64,000 bases of DNA from Acanthopleura granulata (GCA_016165875.1 JABBOT010000004.1:2356001-2420000), one strand, 5' to 3'; positions 1 through 13,029 are shown, counted from the first letter of the stretch. The notes: generated by a model from the sequence alone, not told the origin. Numbers and translations are program-made.

Positions 1-145
1 TCCGCAGGTTGCTGGTAGACCTTCCCACGTGCGCCCGGAAAGGAAGCCAGCATGAGCCGCACTTGAACTCACTGCGACCGCATTGGCGAGAGGCTCCTGG
101 GTCATTGCGCTGCGCTAGCGCGTTAACCAACTAGCCACAGAGTCC
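1..145 (-). mobile_element. SINE family 1, truncated copy at the window edge
   Basis: This is the inner and tRNA-like part of the common SINE, read on the minus strand. It contains the central-domain words ccttcccacgtgcg and gaggaagccagcatgagc. The head is at 100-135, with the gctagcgcgttaacc block. The A-rich tail end lies off the left edge. The consensus is described at the copy at 27316-27577. Confidence 0.8.
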
Positions 146-829
146 CCAAACTGCATTTGTCTGCATTATTAAATGTTACAGCCTGCTTTGTTTAACGTGT
201 ATACATACAGCATTCTTATATGCTACTATATATAGTCTAGTCTAGTGGGCTATAAAGATCTGTTTGAAACCAAAATTATATTAACACATGCAGATGTATA
301 GATATAAATGGATTAAAAAAAACAGCTTTGTAGATTAGACACCTTTAATTCATTCCGTAATGTGTGTGATGTATAGAAGTGGAGTGATGTATTGCAGTGG
401 ATAACACAAATTTATATGCATAGAAATTAATATCACCTAACTTATTCTTTCCCCCCATTCAAATTAATAAAAAAAAGCACACTCTAGTCTAAAAAATATA
501 AACAAGCATTGATTTTATACTTTCCTTCTATCAGAATTCTATAGAAACAAGATAGAACATAAAATAGTCTAAGGCAATAGATATTAAATGAATCATAATT
601 TAACCCTATCTCATGGATAAATCATAATATATAATATAAAACTGTGGCATATTCTAATACAAAATGTACAAAGATTTGAACAACGGATGGATATCATGTC
701 TGCATTTGTAGGCCTGTATTTCTGGAAGCTAAGTTACATATAGGTAGAATAAAACAGATCTGAGATCTAACAAGTGATATGCAATATTTATGAGGCGTTT
801 CCTCTGTAATAATGTTTTACATGGTAAGG
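146..829. other. AT-rich non-coding stretch
   Basis: No coding exon, RNA gene or recognisable repeat was seen here. The stretch is very AT-rich with short runs of A. Confidence 0.5.
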
Positions 830-966
830 CGTATGGCATGGTTTACTTATAGTACGTATAACGCGGCCCACTTATGGTTCGGTAGGTATAACGTGGTTCA
901 CTTATATCATATAGTGCCAATACCGTGGTTCACTTACGGCATGTATAACGTGGTTCACTTATGGAA
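830..966. repeat. Short minisatellite, about 28 bp unit
   Basis: The phrase 'tataacgtggttcacttatgg' is repeated about five times with drift. Clear instances are near 835, 862, 890, 925 and 950. The spacing is about 28-30 bp. The small reading frame that spans it is a product of the repeat. Confidence 0.7.
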
Positions 967-2143
967 ACAACAAGACCACCATGACAGTATAGAGAAAGAT
1001 ATAAGCTATGATGCCTGTAATTATAGTAAAGAAAAGAGCGAAAATAATAGAAACTTACATGTACATATATTATGGAAGTGCTTTTGATTTTCTCCATGTC
1101 ATTTTTTTGTTTACTCTGTACTTGGATATCTCGGTTATTTCAAATCCGAAACTTGTGGGATACTGTATCGACCCATATATACATTTCATCTATCGCTGTC
1201 TCTTGTTTTACCTCAATTTGACAATGTTCATTTTCTTCCTTTCAGTAGATATATATGGCTCCATCTCTCTCCCGTACACATCACGTAATTGTCGGTTCGG
1301 CTTAAGATATTCATCGTGTTACACATTTGTGTTTCCGGTATGGTTGTTGCCCATTCAATTTCTCATGTCTCATGGAAGCAATACAAGGACGCAGTGCAAC
1401 GTGATACGCAGTTAGTAGTCCGGGGGCAGCAACACCGGGTGTGTTAATCGGGGCCTGGGGAGGCCAAAGTACACAAGCTGACGGATCTGGAAGCCGTCGT
1501 CGTTGTACCATTGACGCTGGCGGAGAGGCCCCGAGTATGGCTTGCTTCCCTCAGCTGGAGAATTCAGTCGAACGTATCTGGCTAAAGGTACCTACACCAA
1601 CAAAAGAAATGTCAGAAAGCTTTGAATATACTATTACACTGTAATTCAACCCTTTATGACGCGGGTACAACATGCGTGTAAGAAAGGCTGAACGTAACGC
1701 TACGTTGATTCGGTACTTGGCTTAGCTAGCCAGTGTTACGCTTGAAGATTCTGGAAGTTCTTATACCAGCCTTCTAAGTCTTAAATTGATCAAAAAAGCG
1801 TTTTGAGTCCGAAATTTGTAGATAACTGAAACAGCATACAATTCGTTACACACAACTAAACAGGAATGGTAAAGTGAATTAAACAAGAGATGGATGGGCG
1901 TAGAGAGACAACAGTGGGACAATTTGGACATGAAGCTGTTATAGATGTTCTTCATGCAGCTGTTTATCTTGCAGGAAGGCACCCATGCATATGCCTATAA
2001 GAATATATACATGTATATCAGCATCGTAGCTAAGAAAATTGTTTCTTTTAATGAAGAAAAAATAATTTTGCCAATTAAAATATAAATTTTCATTTCCTAA
2101 CAAAATAAAGAAAGAAGACAAATAAATAAATTAGCCTTCTCAC
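967..2143. other. Non-coding stretch, no gene recognised
   Basis: Several open frames of 60-135 codons exist, for example 1008-1415 (+). None shows a recognisable domain or a splice-site framework. Nothing else could be supported here. Confidence 0.4.
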
Positions 2144-2317
2144 GGTTGTAAAGACTTTGTTGAAGTGGTCCTCCCCATCGCCCCTTTGTTTAGGCCTCCG
2201 TGTTTCTCGAATAATCCTTTCATTGACGGCCGTGCGCCACATCACCCATAAGTGCATGTTTTCCATCGGATCGAATTTGGTACCCTTGGGAATTTTCGTG
2301 CTTCTTTCCTCCGCCAT
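2144..2317 (-). CDS. Putative first coding exon of an unrecognised leftward gene
   Basis: A frame on the minus strand starts with ATG at 2317-2315. Its context is good, with A at -3 and G at +4. It runs 58 codons to a plausible 5' splice site (CAACC|GTGAGA, donor at 2143-2142) in phase 0. The peptide begins MAEERSTKIPKGTKFDP and is rich in charged residues and Trp (MHLWVMWR), unlike the low-complexity frames around it. The base composition is also more GC-rich than its flanks. The frame stays open past the donor into AT-rich sequence typical of an intron. I do not recognise the family and did not find the next exon, which should lie to the left. It could still be a chance open frame. Confidence 0.4.
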
Positions 2318-2654
2318 ACTCTTGGACTGCACACGTTCACTCTGTATAATAAGTTGTCAAAGAAAATCTACAGTCGTAATCTAGTTGTCATGTATCTGAC
2401 TGTCACAATGCTGTAGTGTTGTGCTCATAGTTAAGTGTCATATAACATGTGCCGTCTATCCTTTGACACCATTTGACTACATATATCAATAAAGATTACA
2501 TATATTATATGTCAAAGTTGTATCATTTGCACTCCCGCACCAGAGCACTCAGAAAAGGCTTGATGACAAGGTTTCAAGTCCACCATACACGTTTATGGAC
2601 TTCGACTCGTGATTGTTAGTCCATGCATAATCAAAATGCAAAATCAGTTCTATT

Positions 2655-2826
2655 TCATGCTGGCGTCCTCCACGTGGGAACGACCGCCAGCAACCTGCGA
2701 ATGGTTGTGGGTTTCCCCCGGGGCAATGCCCGATTTCCTTCCACCATAATGCTAGACGCCGTCGTATAAGTGAAATATCCTTGAGTACGGGGTAAAACAC
2801 CAATCAAATAAGTCAACAAATAAATT
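2655..2826 (+). mobile_element. SINE family 1, 3' part
   Basis: The copy is in forward orientation: catgctggcgtcctcc, then the central domain, then gtcgtataagtgaaatat and an aataaa-type tail ending near 2826. The tRNA-like head is missing. Confidence 0.8.
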
Positions 2827-4738
2827 AATTTTATTAGCTTATCAATATCACAGATGTATGTCGGACAGCGTGTACACAGATTTTCAACCAAACTCAGTGT
2901 GGAAAGACAAGTTCTATACGTTACTATACGCGACCGCTGTCAACAGCAAGCAGACGACATTGTTTATCAAGGCTCTCCCACGCTCCACCCTCCCACCCCA
3001 ATTAACTGCAAAGAGTTACTTTCTCTGAAACATGGTTAAAACAAGATCTGCATATGTCCCACTACGCCTTCGCTGAGGCAGCGATGATATATCATAGGCA
3101 TGGACACTCTTGAACACTGACACCCTTAGAAATTCATACTTTTCAATTCGAATCACACTCTCTTACATTTGATTGGACTACTGTTACTCCAGTTTTCATT
3201 GTGAATTTCTAAAATTTTACGGCATGACATAGGGCATGCTTTGTTAAGTTATATAATGAGACATATTTTACCTGTGATGGTTTTAAAGCTTGGACGTGCC
3301 TAAAATTAAAACCCTGTGAAGAGTTGACCAGAATGTCCTCCGCTGATACACAGGTTAGGTCGTATTGGTCAGAAAAGCCTCAGTTGCCACCTGAACGCGC
3401 ATTGCATAGCACCAAGACCGTGTAGGCCGAATTTTTTTGCCGAGAATGCTATGAAGACTGTAAGGCACGACTTATCGCTTGGCAGCTTCAGGTGAATACA
3501 CAATAAACCCCAAGTCAGTATAGGTACCCGGTGTACCATATAGATCTGACAGAACTATGCTTAGTTATAGCCAGTCTGTAACGGGATACCGGCAAAACTC
3601 TCCGTATGGAAGCCGGTTGCTGTCAACTGTTTACACTATACAGTTCATTTTGGTTTTCATTTTAAGTAGTTTTTTTGGTTTGCTGATGATTAAACTACAC
3701 CATCTGCGGTGGGACGGTGTACGGGGCTACATTCTTACTTGTGTGATTGTGCCAGAAAAATCTCCCGGATGATGCATATATCTTACGTGGAAGTTCTGTC
3801 GATCTATTTTCAAAATGGAGGTACACAGGGATATTTATGGCCATATCTTCCTATAATCAATTCAATTGTTTCCTAGTTTATATCTCCAAACATCGACATA
3901 ATTAAATTAATAGGCCTAATTAAAATGCTGAATTTCTGAGTACCTTATAAAATAATCCAATTTCTTCGGATTGATATTACTTGTGTTTTCGGTGAAAATT
4001 CTTAGTTGATTTACGGCATTCTAGTAAGATCGTTCATTCCTTGGAATCATGTCCATGGATATACAGTATAAACTATAAAGTCCAACGAACTGCTATGCCA
4101 GTAGTATAACATATCCGCGAAGACATGATAGGCTTAGGCTAGCGCATACAGGAACAAGACCATCATTGATCGCCAGGGTTTCCTGGGCTAGGGAATATAC
4201 ATGTAACTTGTAGACCCTACATGCAACTTAAGGGCTTTTCTGAAACAACATTAATGGTGACTATTAACCAGTGACGCCTCCGTCACAGCGGAGTTAAGAA
4301 TGGAAATATCTGTTGAAGAAATTCTTTAACACATGCATTCTGTATAATTTTAAACATTAAATTAAAGTCTGCAGTATGTGTCTTGTGTAGGCTAGATACT
4401 GTGCCACAGGTCCAACATTAAGTCGTTATAGACGCACAGTATCTCCTCTTGCGTGGTAAACCGGCAAACTCTGTAAATAAAAAAGACATTCATGTAACTT
4501 TTGGTTATTGTTGTTGTTATCATCATCATCATTATCACAGTCTCATCATTATCATTACTGTTACCATCATCACCATCATCATTATTAGGCCATGATGACG
4601 CAATAACAGGGTTAGTATCTAATCCGGCCGACACCACGATAGCTCTTGTGCGTAAGGAGGTAAAAAAATATCATGTGACGTTTCGTTTTCAAGGATTTGA
4701 CAGTAGTAATGTTTTGGAGAGTTGTAAGTCATGCACAG
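2827..4738. other. Upstream flank of SMPDL3, no gene recognised
   Basis: No convincing exon was found. A degenerate ATC/CAT trinucleotide microsatellite lies at about 4517-4590. It generates open frames on both strands that carry runs of Ile/Val or Met/Asp. A promoter for the gene starting at 4739 must lie in or near this stretch, but no motif could be assigned. Confidence 0.4.
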
Positions 4739-7700
4739 ATGATGGCTAGAAAAACTACCTGCTTCCGAGTTATCAGTTTTTGTATAGTTGTATGGCATGG
4801 CTTTTCACCTAAAGTTTATGGAGAAAACGTTGGTAAGAAATGAACACTAGTTAGTGAAGGCTGTAGTTTATAACAACAGCAACTGGACAACATCAACACT
4901 TGACAAATTTAATCTTTAATAAAATCCATAAAAGGGGGCATTAATCTCTCCATCAGAACTGGACTGTCCTCACTCCAAAGTGTCGTGGAGCCTAACAGCT
5001 GGAGATTTACTATCTAGGCAATACGACTGTTTTATAGTTCTGTCCCCTAACGCACTGACAGTGTCATAATTTCCTTTGCTCTGGTTTGGTTGTAGATACA
5101 TAATTGCAGTTCTCCTTTTTAAATATGGTGATAGATAGAGAGCTACAGGACGAAAGCTAACGAAATTCGGCAAATGACATAGCGGCTTAGACACGGATCC
5201 TTGTCTGAGCATTATGGAAAGAAAGCTAGGGCCTATTGTTGAACAAAAATGCCTGATTTCAATAAAGCTGTGTTATTTGTCATGTTTTAAGGTATAGTTA
5301 TTCACCACAGCTTCCAAATGCTGGTGTTATTTCTCCTTCAAGCGAGGTACCCCCTGTCCAATTGAGACCTGCCATATCTTCATGTTGGATAGGCTGTAGC
5401 CTTCCAGTGTCAAGGAAAGATGCATTTCTGTATCTAGTTCAGCTGTGTGTAAAACACTGGCTTGAAAGAGCGTTCCTTGGGTCTGACATGGAGAAATCGC
5501 AGACGGGGGTCAATGCCTTGGCTATTTGACTTTACCCTGGCAACAAAGTTGTGGTGTTTTGTTGCCCCGAAGGTTGACAGGTTGGGATTGAACCAGTGCC
5601 TCGTGTGGCCTTGCAGTTGAGAAACTAGTGCCTTTAACCACTCATTTGTGACCCACTCCCCTAACTGGTTTCAACAGTTGTCATGATTGTCCTGTATTTG
5701 TAATGGGTTAATCATTAATACTTACCGGTGCATGATATATTTTCCAAACAGGTACATTCTGGCAGGTGACAGACATCCATTATGATTCCAATTATAGCGT
5801 GGATGGTAACCCTAAGGATATGTGTCACTCTAAAGGGAAGAGTGGTTCACAGTTTTCCCTGGGCACTTACGGAGACTACTTGTGTGATGCTCCCTGGAGG
5901 CTTGTTGAAGCAGCCATTGAAGGGATGAATAAATTAGAACCAAATCCTGATTTCGTTTTATGGACTGGGTATGAACAATATTCCTGTATTTTCACAGAGT
6001 TTCTGTAACCAGCATATGAGAAAAATGTTGTTGTTTTTTTGTAATTCTTTTGTAAAGAAAGTATATAATGTAATTTCTTTGGAAAGTATTATTGGTTTTT
6101 CTACTATCTTCTCAGTATGCATTTTCTGAAGTACTGTACATAGCAAACCATTTTTGTGCACTGACCATAATATCCTTACATTTGAATACGTAGGTTCGAG
6201 TTACATTGTTATCACAACACAGTTACGTCACTTTGGTAAATGACGTCCTTGTTTTGCGGCATGGTAGGGTCACTTGCCTGTCCTTTAACATGGCAGCTTG
6301 TGTGTTCAGAAGAATCTATAGTCAGAATTATGTTGCTGTTGCCAAAATGATTTTTAACATCATTGGAGAACTCATTTTGGAAGTTTTATTTCATCGTTAT
6401 TGATAAATGTTTAGTATTGTATATACCAGCCCATGTTAAATTGTGCAGATTGACTCCACCATGGCCTGAAGCTGTGACGTCACGTCACAAAGGGACATCA
6501 CTTTGTTGTTGTAATATCGCATGTCAAAGCCTGAGTAATGATCACATAGGCTTTCTGCTGTCATAAAATTTGTAGTTTACCTTAAAATTTACTAGTGAAC
6601 AGTATACCTGGCCGAAAAAGAACAGTTCGGTAGTTGGCAAATAGCCACAGATAACTGGGTAAATTCAAACTCTTTTTCAGTGTGCCTTAGTTAGTGTTTT
6701 ATTGTATCTGTTCTTATAAATGCTTAAATAGTTACTCATAAGCCCTCTACCACCAGGCAGAAGAACAGTGTGTAGGTAAAAATATGCATTTGTGTTAATT
6801 GCTATTTCTTAAACATATCTGGTCTAGAATTTCTCAAAATGTTGCACATTGTTATCACATTTAATAAACATTGACATAAAAAAGTCTGCAAAAACCCTGT
6901 ATACAATGATGAGATATTATGATCTGTTGTTTTGCAGTGACAGCATCCCTCATATCAATTCCTCCGAGTATGACCTGCAGAAAAACTTCATCACTATAGG
7001 GAACATCACTGACCTCCTTTTGACAACTTTCCCCAACATTACGTTTTTCCCAGTCTTGGGTAACCATGATCCTTACCCTCAGGATCAAATGCCCTTTTCC
7101 TCGTGGGTAGGAGATGGTGGAAGTTATTACACAGATATTCTTCAGCTTTCTGGATGGGGGAAAATGATCGACCCTGAAGCACAAAAGGTTTTCCCAGCTG
7201 GTAAAAAAATGAACAGTGTTGCCTGGTTTCATTTATTCCATAGAGTTGAACTAGCTTGCATTATGTGTACACATGATGATAAAGGATTCATGAAATGCAA
7301 CTGTTAAGTAGTGATTGTGTATGCACATGTTAATGTTTTAAGCTAAAAATGAAAAAATACTAACAAATATGGCGGAAGGGGGAGAAATGTTGAGTACAGA
7401 TATTTTTCAATCTTAGAGCATAGCAGCAGTCTTTACGTTGCATCATGGCTTTTTCAAAATTAAAACAATGAACTATACTGAAACATCAATAAGCTCTGTC
7501 AGTGAAAAACATGAAGTAGGGGACAATTTTGTAGTTGTTCTGAAGATGTCAACCCAGTATTAAAGTTTATCTTGACTAGAATTTAATACAAGATGGAGGC
7601 AAGCTCATCTTGAGTTTTGACAGGCCTTTTGACGAGGCCTTGTTTATCTGATTGTATTCCTATTGATCAGGATGGCCCAGTTTGTTCTACAACATTTTGG

Positions 7701-10700
7701 CAAACTGTAGCTCAGACTTATTTATTTATTATTTGATAGATGTTTTTTATGCCATGCTCAAGAATATTTCACTTATATGACTGCGGCATGGTGGAAGGAA
7801 TCCGTCCAGAGCCAAGGGGGAAACGTACAACTGTCCACATATTGCTGGCTGACCTTCAAATGTACAATTGTAGCAGTCAATTTTCATGTCAGTTGTCTTA
7901 GATTTTTCAAATATTTCTGCTGTTAATCTCAACAAGATCTCAATTGTTTGTTTTGTTCAGGTGGCTACTACAGCATGCTGTATGGCCATAAGCTAAGGGT
8001 GATCTGTCTCAACACGAACCTGTACTACCGGTTTAACCTGCTGACCAAGAACGTACCAGATCCAGGCTTTCAGCTGGCCTGGTTAGATAATCAGCTAGCC
8101 TTAGCTCGGGCCAAACAGGAGAAGGTATGCTTATGGCTTGATGTTTAATGAACAGCGAAACAAATTGCAAAAGTGCAGTGTCACAACTGTAGCTCTGAAA
8201 CTTACAGCCTTGAGGATAGGCTGGTGCTGTCTATCACACCTTCACAATGTCTAGGTTTCTTTTTCACTTCACTATAGAAGATCCCTTGACCTCCTCCATT
8301 GTTACAACCAGTTCGACCTTGTCAGAGGCTCGTCTAAACTGGGTCTTCCAACGTAATCTCTCACTTTGTTTTTAAATTGATGCAGCGGGATAAAGAGACC
8401 TCAGTTCAGCCTTGCACTTGTAAGACGGACACAATAACTCCTTTGCTCTGGCTCTTTATTGTTCGAAACAAGTTTCATATATTTGAACTGAACTCAAAAT
8501 ACCCACAAGTGATGCCAGAGTCAGCCCTCTAGGAATAACCTCTGGTGTGGTGACAAGGCATCTTCACGGCTCCAAGACCGGCCATTTAGATTTCAGCAGG
8601 TAACTCAAGCACTTTCTTTGACCAAGTGTTGTGGAAGGAAATACTTAAAACACCACAATTGTTCAGCTGAATGTTGAAATAAAAGTACCACAGTTGACTG
8701 TTTGCTATCACAATGCACTGCTTACAATGGAATACTGTAACCCTTCAACCTTTTCGCATGTTTGCAAGGTATAATTCAAGCATATTCTGAAGACATTATT
8801 CAGTGTTCACTGATAAAATTATACTTGTTGTGAAGCGCTGAAACTGGTCAATCCAACTAATGTAGTTTTTCCACCAAAATCAAGTTAAAAATGTGCATAA
8901 GTTGTGTTGGAAGTTGCTCTTTCATATGCGAAAAGGTTGAGGACTTAGGGATGCATCAGTTCTTACTTAGATATTTTGATTTTGCTGACGTTAGGTAAGC
9001 AGTTATGTGTACAAATGTGTAAAGCCAGTTGGATTTGAAAGGTCGAGCAAGCACTTCAAACTACCAAGGGGGACAACTCCTACATATACTTGGTTCATCG
9101 GGTTGTTAACACATAAACAAGAAGCAAAGTACTTTTTGTGAGTCTGTATTTGTCAAACGGTTAGAAGCCCTAGAGCTGCATACACGGTGTAGGAAAGATT
9201 GTAACTTTCTACTGTAGGGGATGTGTCTTTTGATGGACTGCGGTAGTTTGGGAACTCTCGTTATGCAATTTCATCACCCATTTTCAGCATTCAGTTTGAC
9301 AGTTGATTTCAGTAAATAAGTAATTAGAGGAAATACACATGTGGGGTGACATGGGAAAACATGGGAAAATGGCATTCTGTCCATTCAGTACATTATTTAT
9401 AGTAAAAGACAGCTCATGACCGAGACATTGTTCATTAAAAAGATTATAAAATTATCTCTTGAATGTATAAACCTGTTTGAAATTTTATGAATTCCTTGCT
9501 ATATTATCTTCTTTTGAAGTGTGGAGTATTTTGCTGGGGATCTGAAGGCACCCATGCTTTAAAGCTTATGAGAAACTGACCAGTCAAACAGCTAGGAGAT
9601 AGTAGCTGTTTATAAGGTGTGACGTAAACGTTCTGAGTTGTCTGTCAATGTAGCATCTAATAACATAGGGACAGCACACTGTTTAAATGCTATGTGCTTT
9701 AACTATAACAAGTACATGGATGAACAACACTGCAAAGTTTTTCCAGACTATTTGGTTGTGGTGGTAGTAAGTTTCTTGACCATTTCATGTTATAAATTGA
9801 CACATATACTTCAGTTACAAACACAACCCTAGCAGCTTACTGCAGTCTTGGGTGACAGGAGTGTTCCGCGCTTGAAACAATTACATCACAGCGTAGACAG
9901 AATAGCAGCATTTCATGCCAGTCGAAGGAGCATGGTCAAATGTCAGTTTCTGTTGTCGTAGTAGCTGTTAGAAAAAATACCTTACCGAACTGAACATAAT
10001 ATTGTTTATTTATTAATTTATTTGATTGGTGTTTTACTCCAAGAATATTTAACTTATACGACAGCGGCCAGCATTATTATGGGAGGAAACCAGGTAGAGC
10101 CCATGGAAACCCACTATCATTCGAAATTTGCTGGCAGACCGTCCCATGTACGACCAAAGAGGAAACCAGCATGAACTGGACTTAAACTCACAGCGACCAC
10201 ATTGGCTTCCCATATTGTGCAACCTTTTGGGCAAGATTAGCGTAGAACATGAGCTTTCACCATAAGTGCATAATGAATCATTAATGTGTTTTCTGGAGCT
10301 CTAGATGGTTCATTTGATTAAAGCGGTGTTTTTGTCCCAGCAAATCAATTCTTGACAATGGGGTGACAAATTCCATTCCAGATCTTCCTGATTTGACTGG
10401 CTTTAGGTGTTAGCATGGTTAGGGTGGCGTGGTTGACAAAAGTTGTGGATGAGCATCAGGTCTATGTTAAGATGCTGTCAGACATAATGGTTGCTTCTTG
10501 ATCTGTACAGGGGCTCCATTGCTAAAAGGGTTACTGGCCAGCCTGGCGTAATGACAGTCGATGTGAGTTCAAGTACAGCTCACGCTGGCTTCCTGTATGT
10601 GGGAAGGTCTGCCAGAGAATCTGGGGATGGTCGTGGGTTTCTCTCAGGCTCTGCCTCCTTCCACCATAATGCTGGCAGCCTTCGTAAAATGCCAATCAAA

Positions 10701-12863
10701 ACAAAATGAAATAAAATCTTGATCCTTCGCTGAGGCTAAATAGATGACATTCATATGATGATGTGCACATTATTTATGAAGAACATAAATTATGAGCTGG
10801 GGTCCTCGCTTGTTAAGATGGTTTTAAACACTGGCTCTTTGCAACTTCCAGGTCCTTGACCAGTGAGGCCTCATGTTTGAAACCAGCTGTTGCTGCTTTG
10901 GCTGCAGTTTTAAGTCAGGAAGTTTCTGTTTCTGTTTCTGTTTCCTGGTGAAGGCTGGTGCTTTACTATCGGCAAACTTGTTTCCTCCACCATTAAACCT
11001 GACTGCCATCATGTATATGAAAAATTCTTGAGCATGCTGTAAAAGACCTAGTGGTCAATGCAATAATTTTTCTTATTTAATCAGGTGAGCGTTGGTGGCT
11101 CAGCTGGTTAGTATGCTAGTGCAGTGTAATGACCCAGGAGCTTCTCAACAATGCAGTCGCTGTGAGTTCAAGTCATATTTGTGAACCCGCTCTGCTCAGT
11201 TTCCTCCCACAGGGTGGGAAATATTCTTGAGAATACCAATCAAATAAATAAATGAATAAATAAATGAAGAAATATTTAATCAGATCTAATTTGATATTCT
11301 TTCAGGTGTACATCATCGCCCATATTGCACCTGGTGCATTTGAGCTGACGTCTGGCGAGTATTTCTTTTACCCAGACTTCAACAAACGTTATCTGGCCAT
11401 CATTCAGCGGTACAGTGACATTATCCAGGGTCAGTTCTATGGACATGAACACACTGACAGCTTCCGTGTTCTTTTACAGGATCAAGGTTGGGCTTCTTTC
11501 ATATAATCATATATTCATATATTAACAAATGTAACATCACTGTCAAAAATTTCTTTTCTGTGCCCATGTTTATTAATAAGTGAAATGAGTACATTATTTT
11601 ACATTCTTAATTTAAGAGAACGGGAAATAACTTTTCACAGTCTTTTTTCTGTTGATCAACACTCATATGGCCTTTTCAAAAGTACATTTATACTGTTTGC
11701 CGAAGACAACATTCATATATGTGTATCACATTGAAATGTTTGTCAGTATCTTGCAAAAAGGTAGGGGCACTGTGGTTTCCTCCACTGTTGAAACTGACCC
11801 CCATGGTATAAGTGAAATGTTTTGAGTGTGGCATTAAACAATAATGAAATGCATGTAGATGAAATCAGATCAGATTCCTCTGTCTGTTTAGGGTGAGCAT
11901 TATCAGAGTAACGACACATTGCCTAGAAATATGTAAAAAACAGTGTGAATAAAAAACAATCAAGGATGAAATGATTACATACTGACTTAAAAATGACCTA
12001 AAATTTCGTCTAAAAAAAGTGCATCTTGAGGGGCAAATAAATGTCATAAAATATTATTTCTGGTGATGAAAGTCACATTTTTCATGTAGGGTGTCATCCA
12101 GCCAAACCCCAGAACAGCTTCCTAAAGTCAGTGTATAACTCTCAGAATCAGCAAAAATAAGCAACTTAGTCATGGACGAAAATTTAGGTCATTTAGGGTA
12201 TTTCTATTTGCTTTCTTGATATTGCCAGGGAATCCGATTGGCCAGATGTTCTTGTCCCCTGCGGTCACACCCTGGAAGAAAACAAACAATCCTTCAATCC
12301 GAAGGTACCTGTATGACAGGGACACTGGCCATGTCCTTGATGTTTTCCAGTATTTCTTGAACTTGTCAGAAGCCAATGCGGACAATGTGACCCACTGGAG
12401 GCTGGAGTATCAAATGACAAAGGCGTTCGGAATACCTGATGTGAGCCCCATATCACTGGCAGGATTGGCAGGTAACTTCCAACAGTTCGGTGAGAAGTTC
12501 TGGAAGTACTTGTCGTATAACCGTGTCAGTGTTGACGTCTCTCTGGCATGCAACAAGACCTGTCATCTGGCCCAGTTATGCGCCATAACCCAGGTGCACT
12601 TAGAGGACTACAATCAGTGCATTGACAACGTAGGACCTCCACCCTTGCCCACAACCACAAGCGTCCCAGTAAGCTCTACCACTGACCCCCATCACCATGG
12701 GAAGCGCCCCACACCCCGTTACATGTTCTACGTCATTGGAGGCCTGACTGGCTTGGTCCTTTTGTTGTTTGTTGTTGTTGCTGTCTTGTGCATAGGTAGA
12801 AGAAATCACATGTCACCCATGCGATACGCCAGACTTCCAAGTTACACATCATCAATCAATTAG
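4739..12863 (+). CDS. SMPDL3A: Acid-sphingomyelinase-like phosphodiesterase 3 (six exons)
   Basis: Coding exons are 4739-4832, 5752-5968, 6938-7200, 7961-8124, 11306-11486 and 12229-12863. All junctions are GT-AG and in phase, giving 1554 nt or 517 aa. Exon 1 encodes a signal peptide (MARKTTCFRVISFCIVVW...). The metal and catalytic motifs of the calcineurin-like ASM family are all present: TDIHYD in exon 2, WTGD across the exon 2/3 junction, GNHD in exon 3, AHIAPG and GHEHTD in exon 5. Family members are secreted or surface zinc phosphodiesterases that cleave nucleotide and phospho-head-group substrates; vertebrate SMPDL3A also degrades cGAMP. Here the C-terminus continues with a Pro/Thr linker, a single membrane segment (MFYVIGGLTGLVLLLFVVVA) and a short basic tail, so the product is probably a type I surface protein. 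Motifs such as WTGDSxPH and EKVYIIAH look closer to SMPDL3A than to SMPDL3B, but the paralogue is not certain. In-frame ATGs also exist at 4709 and 4742. Confidence 0.92.
7717..7856 (-). mobile_element. SINE family 1, 3' fragment in SMPDL3 intron 3
   Basis: The copy reads tail-first: tatttatttattatttgata, then aagaatatttcacttata, then the diverged central domain up to attgctggctgacctt. It sits just before the fourth coding exon. Confidence 0.65.
8741..8944. mobile_element. Candidate MITE with 14-bp inverted termini
   Basis: The 14-mer CAACCTTTTCGCAT at 8746-8759 has an exact reverse complement at 8926-8939. They are about 165 bp apart within SMPDL3 intron 4. The matched ends imply a small non-autonomous DNA transposon of about 200 bp. 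No target duplication could be fixed and no second copy was seen in the window. Confidence 0.5.
10004..10215 (-). mobile_element. SINE family 1 copy
   Basis: A nearly full minus-strand copy in SMPDL3 intron 4. It has tail, ttgattggtgttttac, central domain, and the B-box-like gacttaaactcacagcgac. The outermost head is lost. Confidence 0.8.
10530..10715 (+). mobile_element. SINE family 1 copy
   Basis: A forward copy from gcgtaatgacagtcg through ccaccataatgctggc to a caatcaaaacaaaatg tail. It lies within SMPDL3 intron 4. Confidence 0.75.
11090..11275 (+). mobile_element. SINE family 1 copy with internal deletion
   Basis: The head (tggtggctcagctggttag) and tail (caatcaaataaataaatgaa) are both clear, but much of the central domain is deleted. 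It ends about 30 bp before the fifth SMPDL3 exon, so it contributes the sequence next to the acceptor. Confidence 0.75.
11762..11850 (+). mobile_element. SINE family 1, 3' fragment
   Basis: A diverged 3' end: tggtttcctccactg, then ggtataagtgaaatg, then ggcattaaac. It lies in SMPDL3 intron 5. Confidence 0.5.
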
Positions 12864-12951
12864 ACATTCTGGATATGCTTTGTAAACCACAAGCTTTAAA
12901 ACAGGTGCCTGATACTTCCATTGCAAAAAGTCATAAGACCGTTGTTGTCCA

Positions 12952-12957
12952 AATAAA
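12952..12957 (+). terminator. Likely polyadenylation signal of SMPDL3
   Basis: An AATAAA hexamer about 90 bases after the SMPDL3 stop codon, before any repeat. The cleavage site is not visible. Confidence 0.5.
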
Positions 12958-13029
12958 CTTTTCGAAATATTATAAATGTATAACCCACTTATATGTGACC
13001 TTGGCCCTGTATTGTATTACATGGGGCCA

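Noticed and set aside
1008..1415. 135-codon frame on +
   Set aside because: Composition is hydrophobic and AT-driven, with no domain and no supporting signals.
4709..4738. Upstream in-frame ATG of SMPDL3
   Set aside because: It would put ten polar residues before the signal peptide; the ATGs at 4739/4742 give a normal signal sequence.
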